Shown here piece by piece: positions 1 to 9,092 of a DNA stretch of 38,904 bases; the first letter of the stretch is position 1; every line of letters begins with the position of its first letter. The stretch is taken from assembly GCA_022843445.1 (NCBI GenBank), contig JALHNS010000016.1:1-38904 (forward strand), written 5' to 3'. Source of the DNA: Gemmata sp. (GTDB taxonomy: Bacteria; Planctomycetota; Planctomycetia; Gemmatales; Gemmataceae). A program made the translations under genes and the position numbers. The notes below the pieces were generated by a model. It made no database searches. It was not told the origin of the DNA and saw nothing but the letters and a program-made list of their open reading frames with translations.

Positions 1-786
1 GCCGATCCGCGGCGCGCCGGTGGTGGCGGAGTAGTGGAACGCGAGCGCTTCGCGGTCGGCCGCGCCGCCGGACTCGGCGTCGGAGAGCGCCTTGCGGTCG
101 AAGCACGCCGCCGCCCGCGAGAACAGGTCGAGCAGTTGCGCGGCGTCGGCCGGGAGCGGCGGCAGGCTGGGCCGTTTGTCCAGTTCCGCGAAGAGCAGCG
201 CTTGTTCGGCGAAATCTTCCCACGAACCGGGCGGCCCCGGCACGCGGTCCGGCCCGAACCGCTTCGCGGTGGCGGCCTTCACGGCGGGTTCGGCGTAGCG
301 GTCGCGGCGGTACACCAGCACCGCCGCGTCGCCGGTGAGCGGCAGCGCCACGGCGTCGGTTCCCCAGTTCACGAGCCGCTCGCCGTAAGCGGGCAGCAGG
401 TCGCGCCACTGGAACGCGGGGTCCGAGCGCAGCGCCGGCGGCACCGGGGCGAGGCGACCGGGGTCGGCCCACGCCCCGAGTTCGGTGGCGGGGACGAGGC
501 CGATGTCGGTGGCGTCGTCGTCGGTCATGGGCGCGGGGGAAAGCGTCACCTTCGCGCCGGTGCGGACCTCCCACGAGCGCACCATCGGCGCGAGGGCGCG
601 CGCCAGCGCGGGGTCCGGGCAACTCGCGGTGAGGGGGACGCCCTCGTGAGCCCGTTTGGGCGCGCTAAACCCGGTGGGGCCGTACGGGCCGCAGCCGGTC
701 TGTGTCGCGCACCAGACGAGCCAGACGGTTAAGACTCGGCGAAAAGTGTGAGGGTTGCGCGGAATCGGTGGAACTGCCCGTTGCAT
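1..786 (-). CDS. Extracellular solute-binding (lipo)protein, ABC transporter type; C-terminus runs off the window
   Basis: Hand translation of the minus strand from ATG at 786 is open to base 1: MQRAVPPIPRNPHTFRRVLTVWLVWCATQTGCGPYGPTG...SCPDPALARALAPMVRSWEVRTGAKVTL...DIGLVPATELGAWADPGRLAPVP...ERLVNWGTDAVALPLTGDAAVLVYRRD. Hydrophobic N-terminus followed by Cys, and a family-1-like solute-binding pattern. Missing from the ORF track because it has no stop inside the window. Confidence 0.7.
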   Translation of the reverse strand, partial: MQRAVPPIPRNPHTFRRVLTVWLVWCATQTGCGPYGPTGFSAPKRAHEGVPLTASCPDPALARALAPMVRSWEVRTGAKVTLSPAPMTDDDATDIGLVPATELGAWADPGRLAPVPPALRSDPAFQWRDLLPAYGERLVNWGTDAVALPLTGDAAVLVYRRDRYAEPAVKAATAKRFGPDRVPGPPGSWEDFAEQALLFAELDKRPSLPPLPADAAQLLDLFSRAAACFDRKALSDAESGGAADREALAFHYSATTGAPRIG

Positions 787-988
787 CGTGTCGCCCCGCT
801 CGCATACAATCTGAACACACTCGCCGGGTTGACCGAGTTAACCCGTACTCGCACCCTGTCTGAGCGTACCCCGGTTCGGGAGCGCGGCAAGAAGGGCGGC
901 TCCTCGCATACGCCCGCGAGGGTTCACCGGTTCGCGTCCCCGTTCGCCGCGCCTGTCGTGCGCGGTCACTGTCTGAAGGCGTACACCC

Positions 989-1693
989 ATGAAGGTTAGT
1001 CTCGTCGTTTCGTCGGGCGCGCACCAAGGACGCGTGATCCCGATCACCATCGCGGAGTTCCTCATCGGCCGCGACCCGCAGTGCCACCTGCGCCCGGCCA
1101 GTCAAGCCATCAGCAAGCAGCACTGCGGCGTTGTCGTTCGCAACGGGCGCGTGTTCGTGAAAGATTACGGCAGCACGAACGGCACGCAAGTGAACGGCGA
1201 ACTGGTGCAGAGCGCCGAAGTGGAAGTGGAGAACGGCGCGGCCATCGCCGTGGGGCCGCTGGAGTTCACCCTGATGGTGGAAGCGACCGTAGCGAAGGCC
1301 GACGGCACCCCACTGCCCGGCTCCAAGGAAATGGCCGCGCTCGCCGCGGTGAAAGCCGCTTCCGCCGGCTCGAAGCCCGGCACTGCGCCGGCCCGTGACA
1401 CCACGCCGAACCCCGCGTCCAAACCCCCGGTGAAGCCGGTCGCCGGTCAGTCCGAAGAGGACCGCATCGCCGCGATGATCCTCAACATGGAGAACGACGA
1501 CGACAGTTCTCCTTCCGGCAGCGCCGTCCCGGACGGCAGCACGGTGATGGACATGCCCCTGCCCGCGGGCGCGACCGCCGAAGGCGCGAAGGACGGCAAG
1601 GCCGACGACAAGCCGAAGAAGGCCCAAACGCGCGAAGAGATGAGCAGCGCCGCGAACGACTTGCTCCGCAAGTACATCCGCCGCCCCAAGTAG
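989..1693 (+). CDS. FHA domain-containing protein with a low-complexity C-terminal tail
   Basis: N-terminal FHA motifs: FLIGRDPQCHLRPAS..ISKQHCGVVVRNGRVFVKDYGSTNGTQVNG. Confidence 0.92.
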   Translation: MKVSLVVSSGAHQGRVIPITIAEFLIGRDPQCHLRPASQAISKQHCGVVVRNGRVFVKDYGSTNGTQVNGELVQSAEVEVENGAAIAVGPLEFTLMVEATVAKADGTPLPGSKEMAALAAVKAASAGSKPGTAPARDTTPNPASKPPVKPVAGQSEEDRIAAMILNMENDDDSSPSGSAVPDGSTVMDMPLPAGATAEGAKDGKADDKPKKAQTREEMSSAANDLLRKYIRRPK

Positions 1694-1700
1694 GCCGCAC

Positions 1701-2189
1701 TCACCCGCGCACCGGCTTGCCGAAGCGCTCCGCGACGCCGTCCGTGTCGCGGTAGTTGCCGAGGTGCAGCGCGTCGAATTCGTCCGACCCGGTGTTCGCC
1801 ACCGCGCCCATCCACGCGAGCACCCTGTTGATGGGCGACACATCCGGCCCCGAAAACAGCACCCCACACGCGACCTCACCGTTCTCCCACCCGATTGCGC
1901 CCTGCGTGCCCATCCCGCCGAAATAGTCCGTTTCGATGTACGCGAGTCGCGCGCCATGCGAGGCGGCGCGGATCGCGTGTTCCAACGCCGTCGAGAGGCG
2001 AATCAGTTCCGCGTGCGACGACGCCAAATCTTCCGCGAACACTTCGATCAACTCTTCGTGCAGCGCGCGCGTAACCGGGACCAGCGCGAAGCCCTGCGGC
2101 AACACCACGAGCCGCGCGTGCGCCCAGCCGAGCGCGAGCTGCGCGACCGGTTGCACGCTCCCGATGACGGCCTGAATGTGGTGGCCCAT
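1701..2189 (-). CDS. Conserved hypothetical protein (about 162 aa)
   Basis: Start MGHHIQAVIGSVQPVAQLALGWAHARLVVLPQG inside ORF 1701..2408. The start codon overlaps the stop of the upstream ribF-like gene (2189), consistent with translational coupling. Confidence 0.75.
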   Translation of the reverse strand: MGHHIQAVIGSVQPVAQLALGWAHARLVVLPQGFALVPVTRALHEELIEVFAEDLASSHAELIRLSTALEHAIRAASHGARLAYIETDYFGGMGTQGAIGWENGEVACGVLFSGPDVSPINRVLAWMGAVANTGSDEFDALHLGNYRDTDGVAERFGKPVRG

Positions 2190-3103
2190 TACTGAAGCGC
2201 GTTCTGCGCGTCGGCGATGTCCTTCTGAAGTTGCGCGGTCAGTTCCGCGACGCCCGCGAACGGGCGCGTGTCGCGCAGCCGCGCCACGAACTCCACACGC
2301 ATCGGCTTCCCGTACACGTCGCCGCTGAAGCCGAGCAGGTGAACTTCGATCTTGCGCGCGTCTTCGCCGAAGGTCGGGTTCGGGCCGACGTTCGCCGCCG
2401 CCGGCCACACCGCGCCGCCCACGAGCGCGCGCACCGCGTACACGCCGTTCGCGGGAAGGAGCGTCGGCACGTCGCCGAGGTTCGCCGTGGGGAACCCGAT
2501 GGTGCGCCCGCGGCGCGCCCCGGCAATCACGGTGCCCGCGATGCGGTACGAGCGGCCGAGCAACTGCGCGGCGCGCGCCACGTCGCCCGCGTCGAGCGCC
2601 GAGCGCACGCGACTGCTGCTCACCGCTGCGCCGCCGTCCGCGTATTCCGGCACTTCGGTGAAGGCGAGGCCCGCGTCGCGGCAGAGCGCGCGGAGCGTGT
2701 CGTTCGAACCGGCGCGCCCGCGGCCGAACCGGAAGTTGAACCCTTCCACCACCGCTTTCGCGCCGAGTTGCCGCGCGATCACGTCTTCAAAGAACGCTTC
2801 GGGGCTGAGCGCCAGCAGCGCCGCGCTGGCCTTCAGCACCACCACGCGATCGGCCCCGGCCGCGAGCAGCAACTCGGCGCGATCCGCGATCGTGGTGAGC
2901 GGCGGGCGGTGCGCGTGCGCGTGCAGCACCTCGTGCGGCGGCGGGTCGAACGTGACCAGCACCGCCGGGCGCGCCGTTTCGCGCGCCGCGCGCACGAGGG
3001 CCGCGTGCCCGCGGTGAACGCCGTCGAAGTTGCCCACACTCACGGCCCCGCCCGCGAACCCCGGCGGCGGGTACTCGTGCCATTCCAAATGCGCGATCGA
3101 CAT
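2189..3103 (-). CDS. ribF: Bifunctional riboflavin kinase / FAD synthetase
   Basis: VSVGNFDGVHRGHAALV, LVTFDPPPHEV, VEGFNFRFGRGRAG, SSSRVRSALDAGDVARAAQLLGRSYRIAGTVIAGARRGRTIGFPTANL: classic RibF motifs. Confidence 0.95.
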   Translation of the reverse strand: MSIAHLEWHEYPPPGFAGGAVSVGNFDGVHRGHAALVRAARETARPAVLVTFDPPPHEVLHAHAHRPPLTTIADRAELLLAAGADRVVVLKASAALLALSPEAFFEDVIARQLGAKAVVEGFNFRFGRGRAGSNDTLRALCRDAGLAFTEVPEYADGGAAVSSSRVRSALDAGDVARAAQLLGRSYRIAGTVIAGARRGRTIGFPTANLGDVPTLLPANGVYAVRALVGGAVWPAAANVGPNPTFGEDARKIEVHLLGFSGDVYGKPMRVEFVARLRDTRPFAGVAELTAQLQKDIADAQNALQ

Positions 3104-3168
3104 ACCGAAATGATATGCGCGCCGCCGCGCGGCGTGCGCGCTCGTATTGCAGAAGGGAGGGAGGCGCG

Positions 3169-4125
3169 ATGGCCGACGTTCCGCTGCTGCTGTTCGAGCA
3201 CGTTTCCAAGTGGTACGGGAGCGTGCTCGCGCTGAACCAAGTCACGCTCGAACTCACCGGCGGCATCACCGGCTTGGTGGGCGCGAACGGCGCGGGCAAG
3301 TCCACGCTGTTGCGCCTCGCCACCGGCCAACTGAAGCCCACGCTCGGCCGCGTGAGCGTGTGCGGCACCGACGCGTGGGACTGGCGCGCGCGCCGCTTGG
3401 TCGGCTACTGCCCGGACGCGGACGCCTTTTACGAAGACATGTCCGGCCGCCGGTTCGTGTGGACGATGGCGCGGTTGTGCGGCTACGACCGCGCCGAAGC
3501 CGGCCGGCGCACCGAAGCCGAACTCGAACGCGTGGGCATGAGCGCCCGCGCCGACCGGCCCCTGCGCGGCTACTCGAAGGGCATGCGCCAGCGCATCAAG
3601 CTCGCGCAAGCGCTGCTGCACGAACCGCGGTTGCTGATTCTGGACGAACCGCTTTCGGGCATCGACCCGGTGGGCCGGCAGGAAATGCTCGACCTGTTTC
3701 AGGCGCTCGCGGGGCAGGGGAAGTGCCTGCTCATTTCGAGTCACGAACTCGAAGCGCTGGAGAGGCTCACGAACCACGTCGCGATCATGGCCCGCGGGCG
3801 CGTCGCGGCGGTCGGCACACTTCAGCAGATTCGCGATTTGTTGGACGATCACCCGGTTTCCGTGCGCGTCGATGTGGACGACGCGCGCGCCGTGGCGCGG
3901 CTGCTGTTGGACGTGCCCGAAGTGCTGTCTGTGGACGTGTCGCCGAAGTTGCCGGACGCGCCGGCGGGCGCGCTGGTGGTGCGCGCCCGGCACCCGCGGC
4001 GGTTCTTCGAGGCGCTCGGGAAACTGGTGGCCGAACGCGGGATCGAAGTGCGCAGGCTCGAACCGCTGGACGAATCCGCGCACGCGATCCTCGGCTACCT
4101 CCTCGGCGGCTCCGGCAAGACGTGA
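3169..4125 (+). CDS. ABC transporter ATP-binding protein
   Basis: Walker A GANGAGKSTLLRLATG; signature-like YSKGMRQRIKLAQAL; Walker B LLILDEPLSGIDPVG. Purine-rich RBS-like gaagggagggagg just upstream of ATG 3169. Confidence 0.93.
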   Translation: MADVPLLLFEHVSKWYGSVLALNQVTLELTGGITGLVGANGAGKSTLLRLATGQLKPTLGRVSVCGTDAWDWRARRLVGYCPDADAFYEDMSGRRFVWTMARLCGYDRAEAGRRTEAELERVGMSARADRPLRGYSKGMRQRIKLAQALLHEPRLLILDEPLSGIDPVGRQEMLDLFQALAGQGKCLLISSHELEALERLTNHVAIMARGRVAAVGTLQQIRDLLDDHPVSVRVDVDDARAVARLLLDVPEVLSVDVSPKLPDAPAGALVVRARHPRRFFEALGKLVAERGIEVRRLEPLDESAHAILGYLLGGSGKT

Positions 4126-4136
4126 CGCGCCGAGCT

Positions 4137-5183
4137 TCACCCGCCGGCTGTCCACGTTTGCGGCGTCCACTTGCCGGTTTCCCACGCGTCGGCGGTCTGG
4201 TACTCGCGCACCGTCACGCGCTTCCCGGCGATCTCCACATAGAAGAGCGCTTGCGCTTGGCTGTTGAAGTGCGAACTGTTATCGACGTTGAACGCGGGCA
4301 GCCCACTCGCGGCCGGCTTCGCGGTGCCGTCCCACTTGTACACGTTGCGCGCGTGCGTGTGACCGTAGAAGATGGCCGCGACGGTGTAGCCCTTTAGTGC
4401 CTCGTAGTAGCCCTTCACATCGGCCGGGTCCCATTCCTTGCTCGCGGCGGCTTTGTCGTCGGCCGCGGGCGCGGCGTACCGCAGCATGTCCACGTGGTGC
4501 AGAATCACCACCGGCTTCCCGCTGGTGCCGACCTTCTCCTTCAGATCGGACACGAGGAACGCCAAGCTGTCGAGCGGGGCGTAGCGGCGCTTGCGCGCCA
4601 CCTCTTTCACCTCTCCCACCACGATGCCGAGGGCGACGAAGTGGACGCCGCCGCGGTCCCACGAGTAGTGGACGCCGTTCGTCGACACGTTGACGACGCC
4701 GGGCCGGTTCTTGTTGCGCTCGGCGATCTTCTTCACCGCGAGGCCGTCGCCGCGGGGGCTGTCGTGGTTGCCGTGAACCTCGTACACGGGCACCTTCAGC
4801 TTGCCGTCTTTCCCGGTGAGACCGAACCCGTCGGCGAACGCGGCCCATTCGGTCTGTTGCATCTTCACGTTGGCCTTGTCGCCGGTGTCGATGCAATCGC
4901 CGGCGTGCAAGAGCGCGAACGGCGCGCGCACGGTGCCGCCCCCGGCGTCGTTCGGAATTGCGGTACCGGGCAGCTTGTTCAGTGCGTCGAGGAGGCGCGC
5001 GTTCGTGCCCGCGGAGCGCGTGTCCAACTTCGCCGTGTCGTCCTTGTCCGCGAGGTAGTGGGTGTCGCCGACAACGAAGAACGCGACCGGGTCGTCGGCC
5101 TTCGGCTGGTCGGCGCGGGCGCGCGCGACGGCGGGAAGAGTGGCAGCGGACGCGAGGAACGCGCGACGGGATGGGCGCGGCAT
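4137..5183 (-). CDS. Calcineurin-like metallophosphoesterase with Tat-type signal peptide
   Basis: MPRPSRRAFLASAATLPAVARA leader; VGDTHYLAD, HAGDCIDTGD, VHGNHDSPRGDG, YGHTHARNVY metal-binding motifs. Confidence 0.9.
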   Translation of the reverse strand: MPRPSRRAFLASAATLPAVARARADQPKADDPVAFFVVGDTHYLADKDDTAKLDTRSAGTNARLLDALNKLPGTAIPNDAGGGTVRAPFALLHAGDCIDTGDKANVKMQQTEWAAFADGFGLTGKDGKLKVPVYEVHGNHDSPRGDGLAVKKIAERNKNRPGVVNVSTNGVHYSWDRGGVHFVALGIVVGEVKEVARKRRYAPLDSLAFLVSDLKEKVGTSGKPVVILHHVDMLRYAAPAADDKAAASKEWDPADVKGYYEALKGYTVAAIFYGHTHARNVYKWDGTAKPAASGLPAFNVDNSSHFNSQAQALFYVEIAGKRVTVREYQTADAWETGKWTPQTWTAGG

Positions 5184-5364
5184 GTGCGACTCCGGTTGGA
5201 AAAGGTGACTCGCATTGTACGCCCCGCGCCGCCGTCGAGCCTCGGCGCGGAATGCGAATTTCATGCTGATTTGACCACATTTGGCCGCGCTTCGAGTTCG
5301 CGCCGGTCAACGAAGTGCCCGACACCGGCGCGCGGTGCGATTCAATCAAATAGTATACGTGTGT

Positions 5365-6009
5365 TCAATTCGTGTCAACGGGCGGTGTGCGAAACTCCGT
5401 CTCGCTCGTGCCCGGTAGCAACTCGACCCCAGCGGCGCGCAGGAACGCGACCACCGACGCGAACAGTTCCGCCGTGCGCGCGCGCTCGCGCGCCGGGCCG
5501 ACGACGTACACCTCGTCGAGCGCGTGCCCTTCGTTCGGCACCGCGCGAGCGGCACGGTACCGCAGCACGACCGACCAGTCCCGCATGTCGCGCCCCGCGA
5601 GCGCGGTCGCTTGCCCAGTGTTCATCGTCACCGACACCAGCAGTTCCGGGCGCAGGCGGAGGAAGTACCAGCGGCGGCCGAACAGCTCGTAGCCGAAACC
5701 GAGTAGGGGCGCGTCGCCCGCGCGGCGCGCGTCGGCGAAGTGCCGCTTCGAGAACGGCCCCAAGCACGCGACCGCGGTGCCGCGCAAGCCCGCGCTCCAG
5801 AGAGCGAGGCCGACGCACAGCGCGACCAGCGCGAGCCACAGCACCGAGGCGACGTGCCCGACCAGCGGAACGCCGGTACCGGAAGTGAGGTTGACGATTG
5901 CGAGTGCGACGAACGCACCCACGAACACCAGCGCGCAGCCCGCGCCGCAGGCGCTGTTGTCCGGCGGTAGGGCGAGTTCGGCGAGCGGCAGGTCCGGTTC
6001 GCGGGCCAT
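5365..6009 (-). CDS. Hypothetical membrane protein
   Basis: ORF with two hydrophobic segments (ALVFVGAFVALAIVNL, SVLWLALVALCVGLALWSAG). Confidence 0.7.
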   Translation of the reverse strand: MAREPDLPLAELALPPDNSACGAGCALVFVGAFVALAIVNLTSGTGVPLVGHVASVLWLALVALCVGLALWSAGLRGTAVACLGPFSKRHFADARRAGDAPLLGFGYELFGRRWYFLRLRPELLVSVTMNTGQATALAGRDMRDWSVVLRYRAARAVPNEGHALDEVYVVGPARERARTAELFASVVAFLRAAGVELLPGTSETEFRTPPVDTN

Positions 6010-6053
6010 CCGTTCACACTAACCCGCCGGGCCGCGCGCGCCAACGCGCCGCT

Positions 6054-7164
6054 CTACACCAGCAGCGCCCCGGTGTCTGGGTCGAAGTCGCACGTCTCCG
6101 GTTCATCGTCGTTTGCCATCCCGCGGAACCAGAAGCCCAGTGCCACGCGCGGGTCGCCGTGGAGCCAGTACAACTCGTAGCGCCCGCGGCGCGGCTTGCC
6201 GCGCTTCCAACCCGCCACGACCGCTTTTGCTTGTTCGATGTACGCCTTCGAGTTCGAGACGAACGCGCGCAGCAACTCGAAGGTGCGCTCCGGCGGGTCG
6301 AACAGGCCGACGCCGCACCCGACGTGCTCCTCGGTCCCGGCTTCCACGCTCGCGCACAGCTCGAATGGCACCCACGACCGGTCGACGCCCACGGGGTGCG
6401 CCCACGCGAGCGTGAGCACCGTGTTCTCGTTCCGCTCCTCCCACGCGCCGAAGGCGTCGAGCGCCGCGCGGTGCCGCTCCAAGAACGCCGGCGACAGGCG
6501 CACCGTGTTGTCGTCGCGGGCCGCGAAGATTTGCTCCCACTCGCCGCGCGCCCCGGTCTCGCCGGTCCACAGTTCGTACTGGAACTGCAGTGCTTCGGTG
6601 CGGTCGGCCGGTACGCGATCGGCGCGCACGAACAGGCGGTCGCGCACCCCTTCGCCGAGCAACTTCGCCGCGCGGTCCCACTCGCGGGCGCTCAGCACGC
6701 GCGTGACGGTGTCATCGCCGTCGAGCCATCGCAGGTCGAGGTACACGCCCAACCCGAAGGCCCGCAGCGCCGCGTCGAGGTCGCGCGCGGGCGAACTGCG
6801 CGTCCCCGTCCGGGTCGCGGGTGAACAGGTGCCGCACCGGCGGGAGTTTCTTGTACGCGAACTCCGCGAAGTGCGCCTCGTGCCCCGGCGGCACGCCCTT
6901 CTTGGGCTTCGGCAACTTGCGAACCGTGACGCCGGCGCGGGTCAGTTCCGGCGCGAGCGTCTTGAAGAACTGGGCGAGCGTCTGGTACGGGTAACTCGGG
7001 TGCGCGAGCGCGTCGTGCTGGTAGTACAGCACTTCGGAGACGTCCTCGGCCCAGTCGATGTGCGGTGCGCTTACGAAGTGCCGCACCACCGCCGGCGGCA
7101 CCTTCCACGACAGGAGGAACTTGCGCACGTTGATCGGGTTCGGGGCCGGGGGCAGTTGGAGCAT
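6054..7164 (-). pseudogene. Hypothetical protein split across two frames (apparent frameshift near 6782-6793)
   Basis: ORF 6712..7164 (MLQLPPAPNPINVRKFLLSWKVPP...RHLFTRDPDGDAQFA) continues sensibly in the next frame as RDLDAALRAFGLGVYLDLRWLDGDDTVTRV.. (ORF 6054..6752). The switch lies in a gcgcgcggg tract. Confidence 0.65.
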
Positions 7165-7171
7165 GGGCGGT

Positions 7172-7894
7172 TCACTTTTTCGGTGCGAGGAGTTCGTCTG
7201 CCTTTTTCGGGTTCCGCTGCACGTAGTCGGCGATGCCGTTGAAGAACTCCAAGAACTGCTCCGCGCCCTGTTCGGCCACCTTCGGCGCGGTCGGGCCGAC
7301 CAACTTCAGCGCGAGGGTCGCGGCGCGGCTGTCGCTCTGCAAGTAGATCTGCACGCTGGTGCTGAACGCCGCGACGCCGTCCTTCTGCGCCTTCTGCGCG
7401 CGCGTCAGCACCGCGACCGCCTTCACCGGCAGGCTCGGGCCGACCGCGGCGGCCTTCACCTTCCCGGTCGCGTACCACACCAACCCGTCGGCGAACGAAC
7501 CCACCTTCTGCCACGTCACCTCGCTGCCGTTCTCGTCGGTCCACACGAACTTGCCGTTGCCCGCGTCCGCGATGGGCACCGCGGCCACCTTCATCCGCTG
7601 CCACGCGAGCGAGACGCGGTCCGGGTGGTCGAAGAGCCACTCGTACATGGCGACCGTGCACACCACGTCCGGCGCGGTCGCGCGCGTGGAAACGGTGGGC
7701 TTCTGTACCACCTTCATCACCGCGTCGCGGTAGTCGGCGGTCACGACCTCGCCGAGCGGCACTTTCACCGCGCCCGCGGAGTTCGGGAGCATCGGGGCCG
7801 GCATCGCGGCCGGCTCCGCGCTCGCGGCGAGCGGCACGTGGGCGGCGAACCCGCCGAGCGCGAACAGGAGCGTCCGCAGGCGCGCGTTCAGCAT
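7172..7894 (-). CDS. Hypothetical secreted protein (planctomycete-type)
   Basis: MLNARLRTLLFALGGFAAHVPLAASAEPA signal-peptide-like start; continuous ORF to 7172. Confidence 0.75.
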   Translation of the reverse strand: MLNARLRTLLFALGGFAAHVPLAASAEPAAMPAPMLPNSAGAVKVPLGEVVTADYRDAVMKVVQKPTVSTRATAPDVVCTVAMYEWLFDHPDRVSLAWQRMKVAAVPIADAGNGKFVWTDENGSEVTWQKVGSFADGLVWYATGKVKAAAVGPSLPVKAVAVLTRAQKAQKDGVAAFSTSVQIYLQSDSRAATLALKLVGPTAPKVAEQGAEQFLEFFNGIADYVQRNPKKADELLAPKK

Positions 7895-8372
7895 GGGAAC
7901 CTCGTCCGTGAGGTCGCGCCGCCGCGTGCGGCGCAAGGGGCGCAACCTGCATCGGCGCGCGCGCCCCGGCAACGTGAGCAAAACCGGTACGCGCGGCGCG
8001 AAGGTGCGCAAGCAACAAAGTCGCCGCTCGTTCGATTATGAAGGGTGTGCCGGTCGTTGCGCCGCTCGCGCCCGCGCCGCGCGGGAAAAATCCGCGCGGC
8101 GGGTATTGACTTCCGGTGCTACTGTTAATATTTGGGCGGCCTTCCCGATACGCACGGTCTTGAATTCCGTCCGCGCCACGGCGCGGCGGCGGATCGCGCG
8201 CCGGGAACCGGATCGCCGAGAGCGGGCCGACCGCCGCGCCGTTCACCACGCAGCGGACCCTTTCCACGTCGGCCGCCCGCACCTCCCCGACCCGAACGGG
8301 TTGCGAGTGTTGTTCGTTTTCCCGCGCCAACACGGGCCGCACGCCCGCGCGCGCATTACGAACGGGTGAACC

Positions 8373-8912
8373 ATGTCCGGTCCCGAACTGATGTTGGCCG
8401 CGGCGCTCTTGTGCGCGCCGGTGGACGCTCCCGAACCGGTGCCCGCCGAGGCCGCGTGGCCCGCCGTGCGCGCCGCCGTGCACGCGCTCGCGCTCGAGTG
8501 GCAGGTGATGGACCCGCGCGAGACGCGGTACGTGTTCGCCAACCGCGCCGACTTCGCCGCCGATTTGAACCTGCTGCGCAAGCGCGTGGCGGAACTGGCC
8601 GACGCGCCCAAACTCGAGGCGTGCAAGTGGCTGCCCGAGCGCCGCGCGGTGAACGAACTGGTGCGCCAGAACCGCGCGTTCCGGTGCGAACTCGAGGCGC
8701 GCCGCCCGTGGGAGCCGGACCGCGCCGACCTGCTGCACGACGCGCTGCGCGAGGTGGACCGCCTGTACCGCCCGTGGGACGCGCTCCGCGACGCGCAGTG
8801 CGACTTCTACTACGTGACCGTGCGCCGCGCCGCGCTGAAGAAGGTGCGCGACGCGATCGGCGAAGAGGCGTTCGCGGCCGGCCGCATGCCCTACGCGATC
8901 CCGCCGCGGTAA
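8373..8912 (+). CDS. Hypothetical protein, 179 aa
   Basis: ORF MSGPELMLAAALLCAPVDAPEPVPAEAAWPAV... with high-GC third-position bias. Confidence 0.65.
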   Translation: MSGPELMLAAALLCAPVDAPEPVPAEAAWPAVRAAVHALALEWQVMDPRETRYVFANRADFAADLNLLRKRVAELADAPKLEACKWLPERRAVNELVRQNRAFRCELEARRPWEPDRADLLHDALREVDRLYRPWDALRDAQCDFYYVTVRRAALKKVRDAIGEEAFAAGRMPYAIPPR

Positions 8913-8932
8913 CTGCTCCGACGAACGTCTCT

Positions 8933-9005
8933 CGGCGAACGGCCGGTGTGAACCGGCCGGTGCGCGGCGCGACAGAACCGGCCGGCTCACGCCGGCCGTT
9001 CGCCG
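8933..9005. repeat. Long inverted repeat with nested palindromic arms
   Basis: Left 8933-8961 cggcgaacggccggtgtgaaccggccggt; right 8977-9005 accggccggctcacgccggccgttcgccg. Complementary over 29 nt apart from two positions. Each arm also folds on itself: cggccggt-gtga-accggccg and cggccggc-tcac-gccggccg. Confidence 0.9.
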
Positions 9006-9092
9006 CGCGGGCGCGCTCGGTGCTTGCACGGCACTTCCCGTTGCTGTCTCATCAAGTGCGTCGCTCCTCCCGCGTTCGTTCGGAGTGCCGCC

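Noticed and set aside
4494-5888. 464-aa plus ORF
   Set aside because: Antisense to the metallophosphoesterase and the adjacent membrane protein gene.
8106-8134. Possible sigma70-like promoter ttgact-N17-tatttg
   Set aside because: About 240 nt from the nearest plausible start codon with no supporting context; could be chance.
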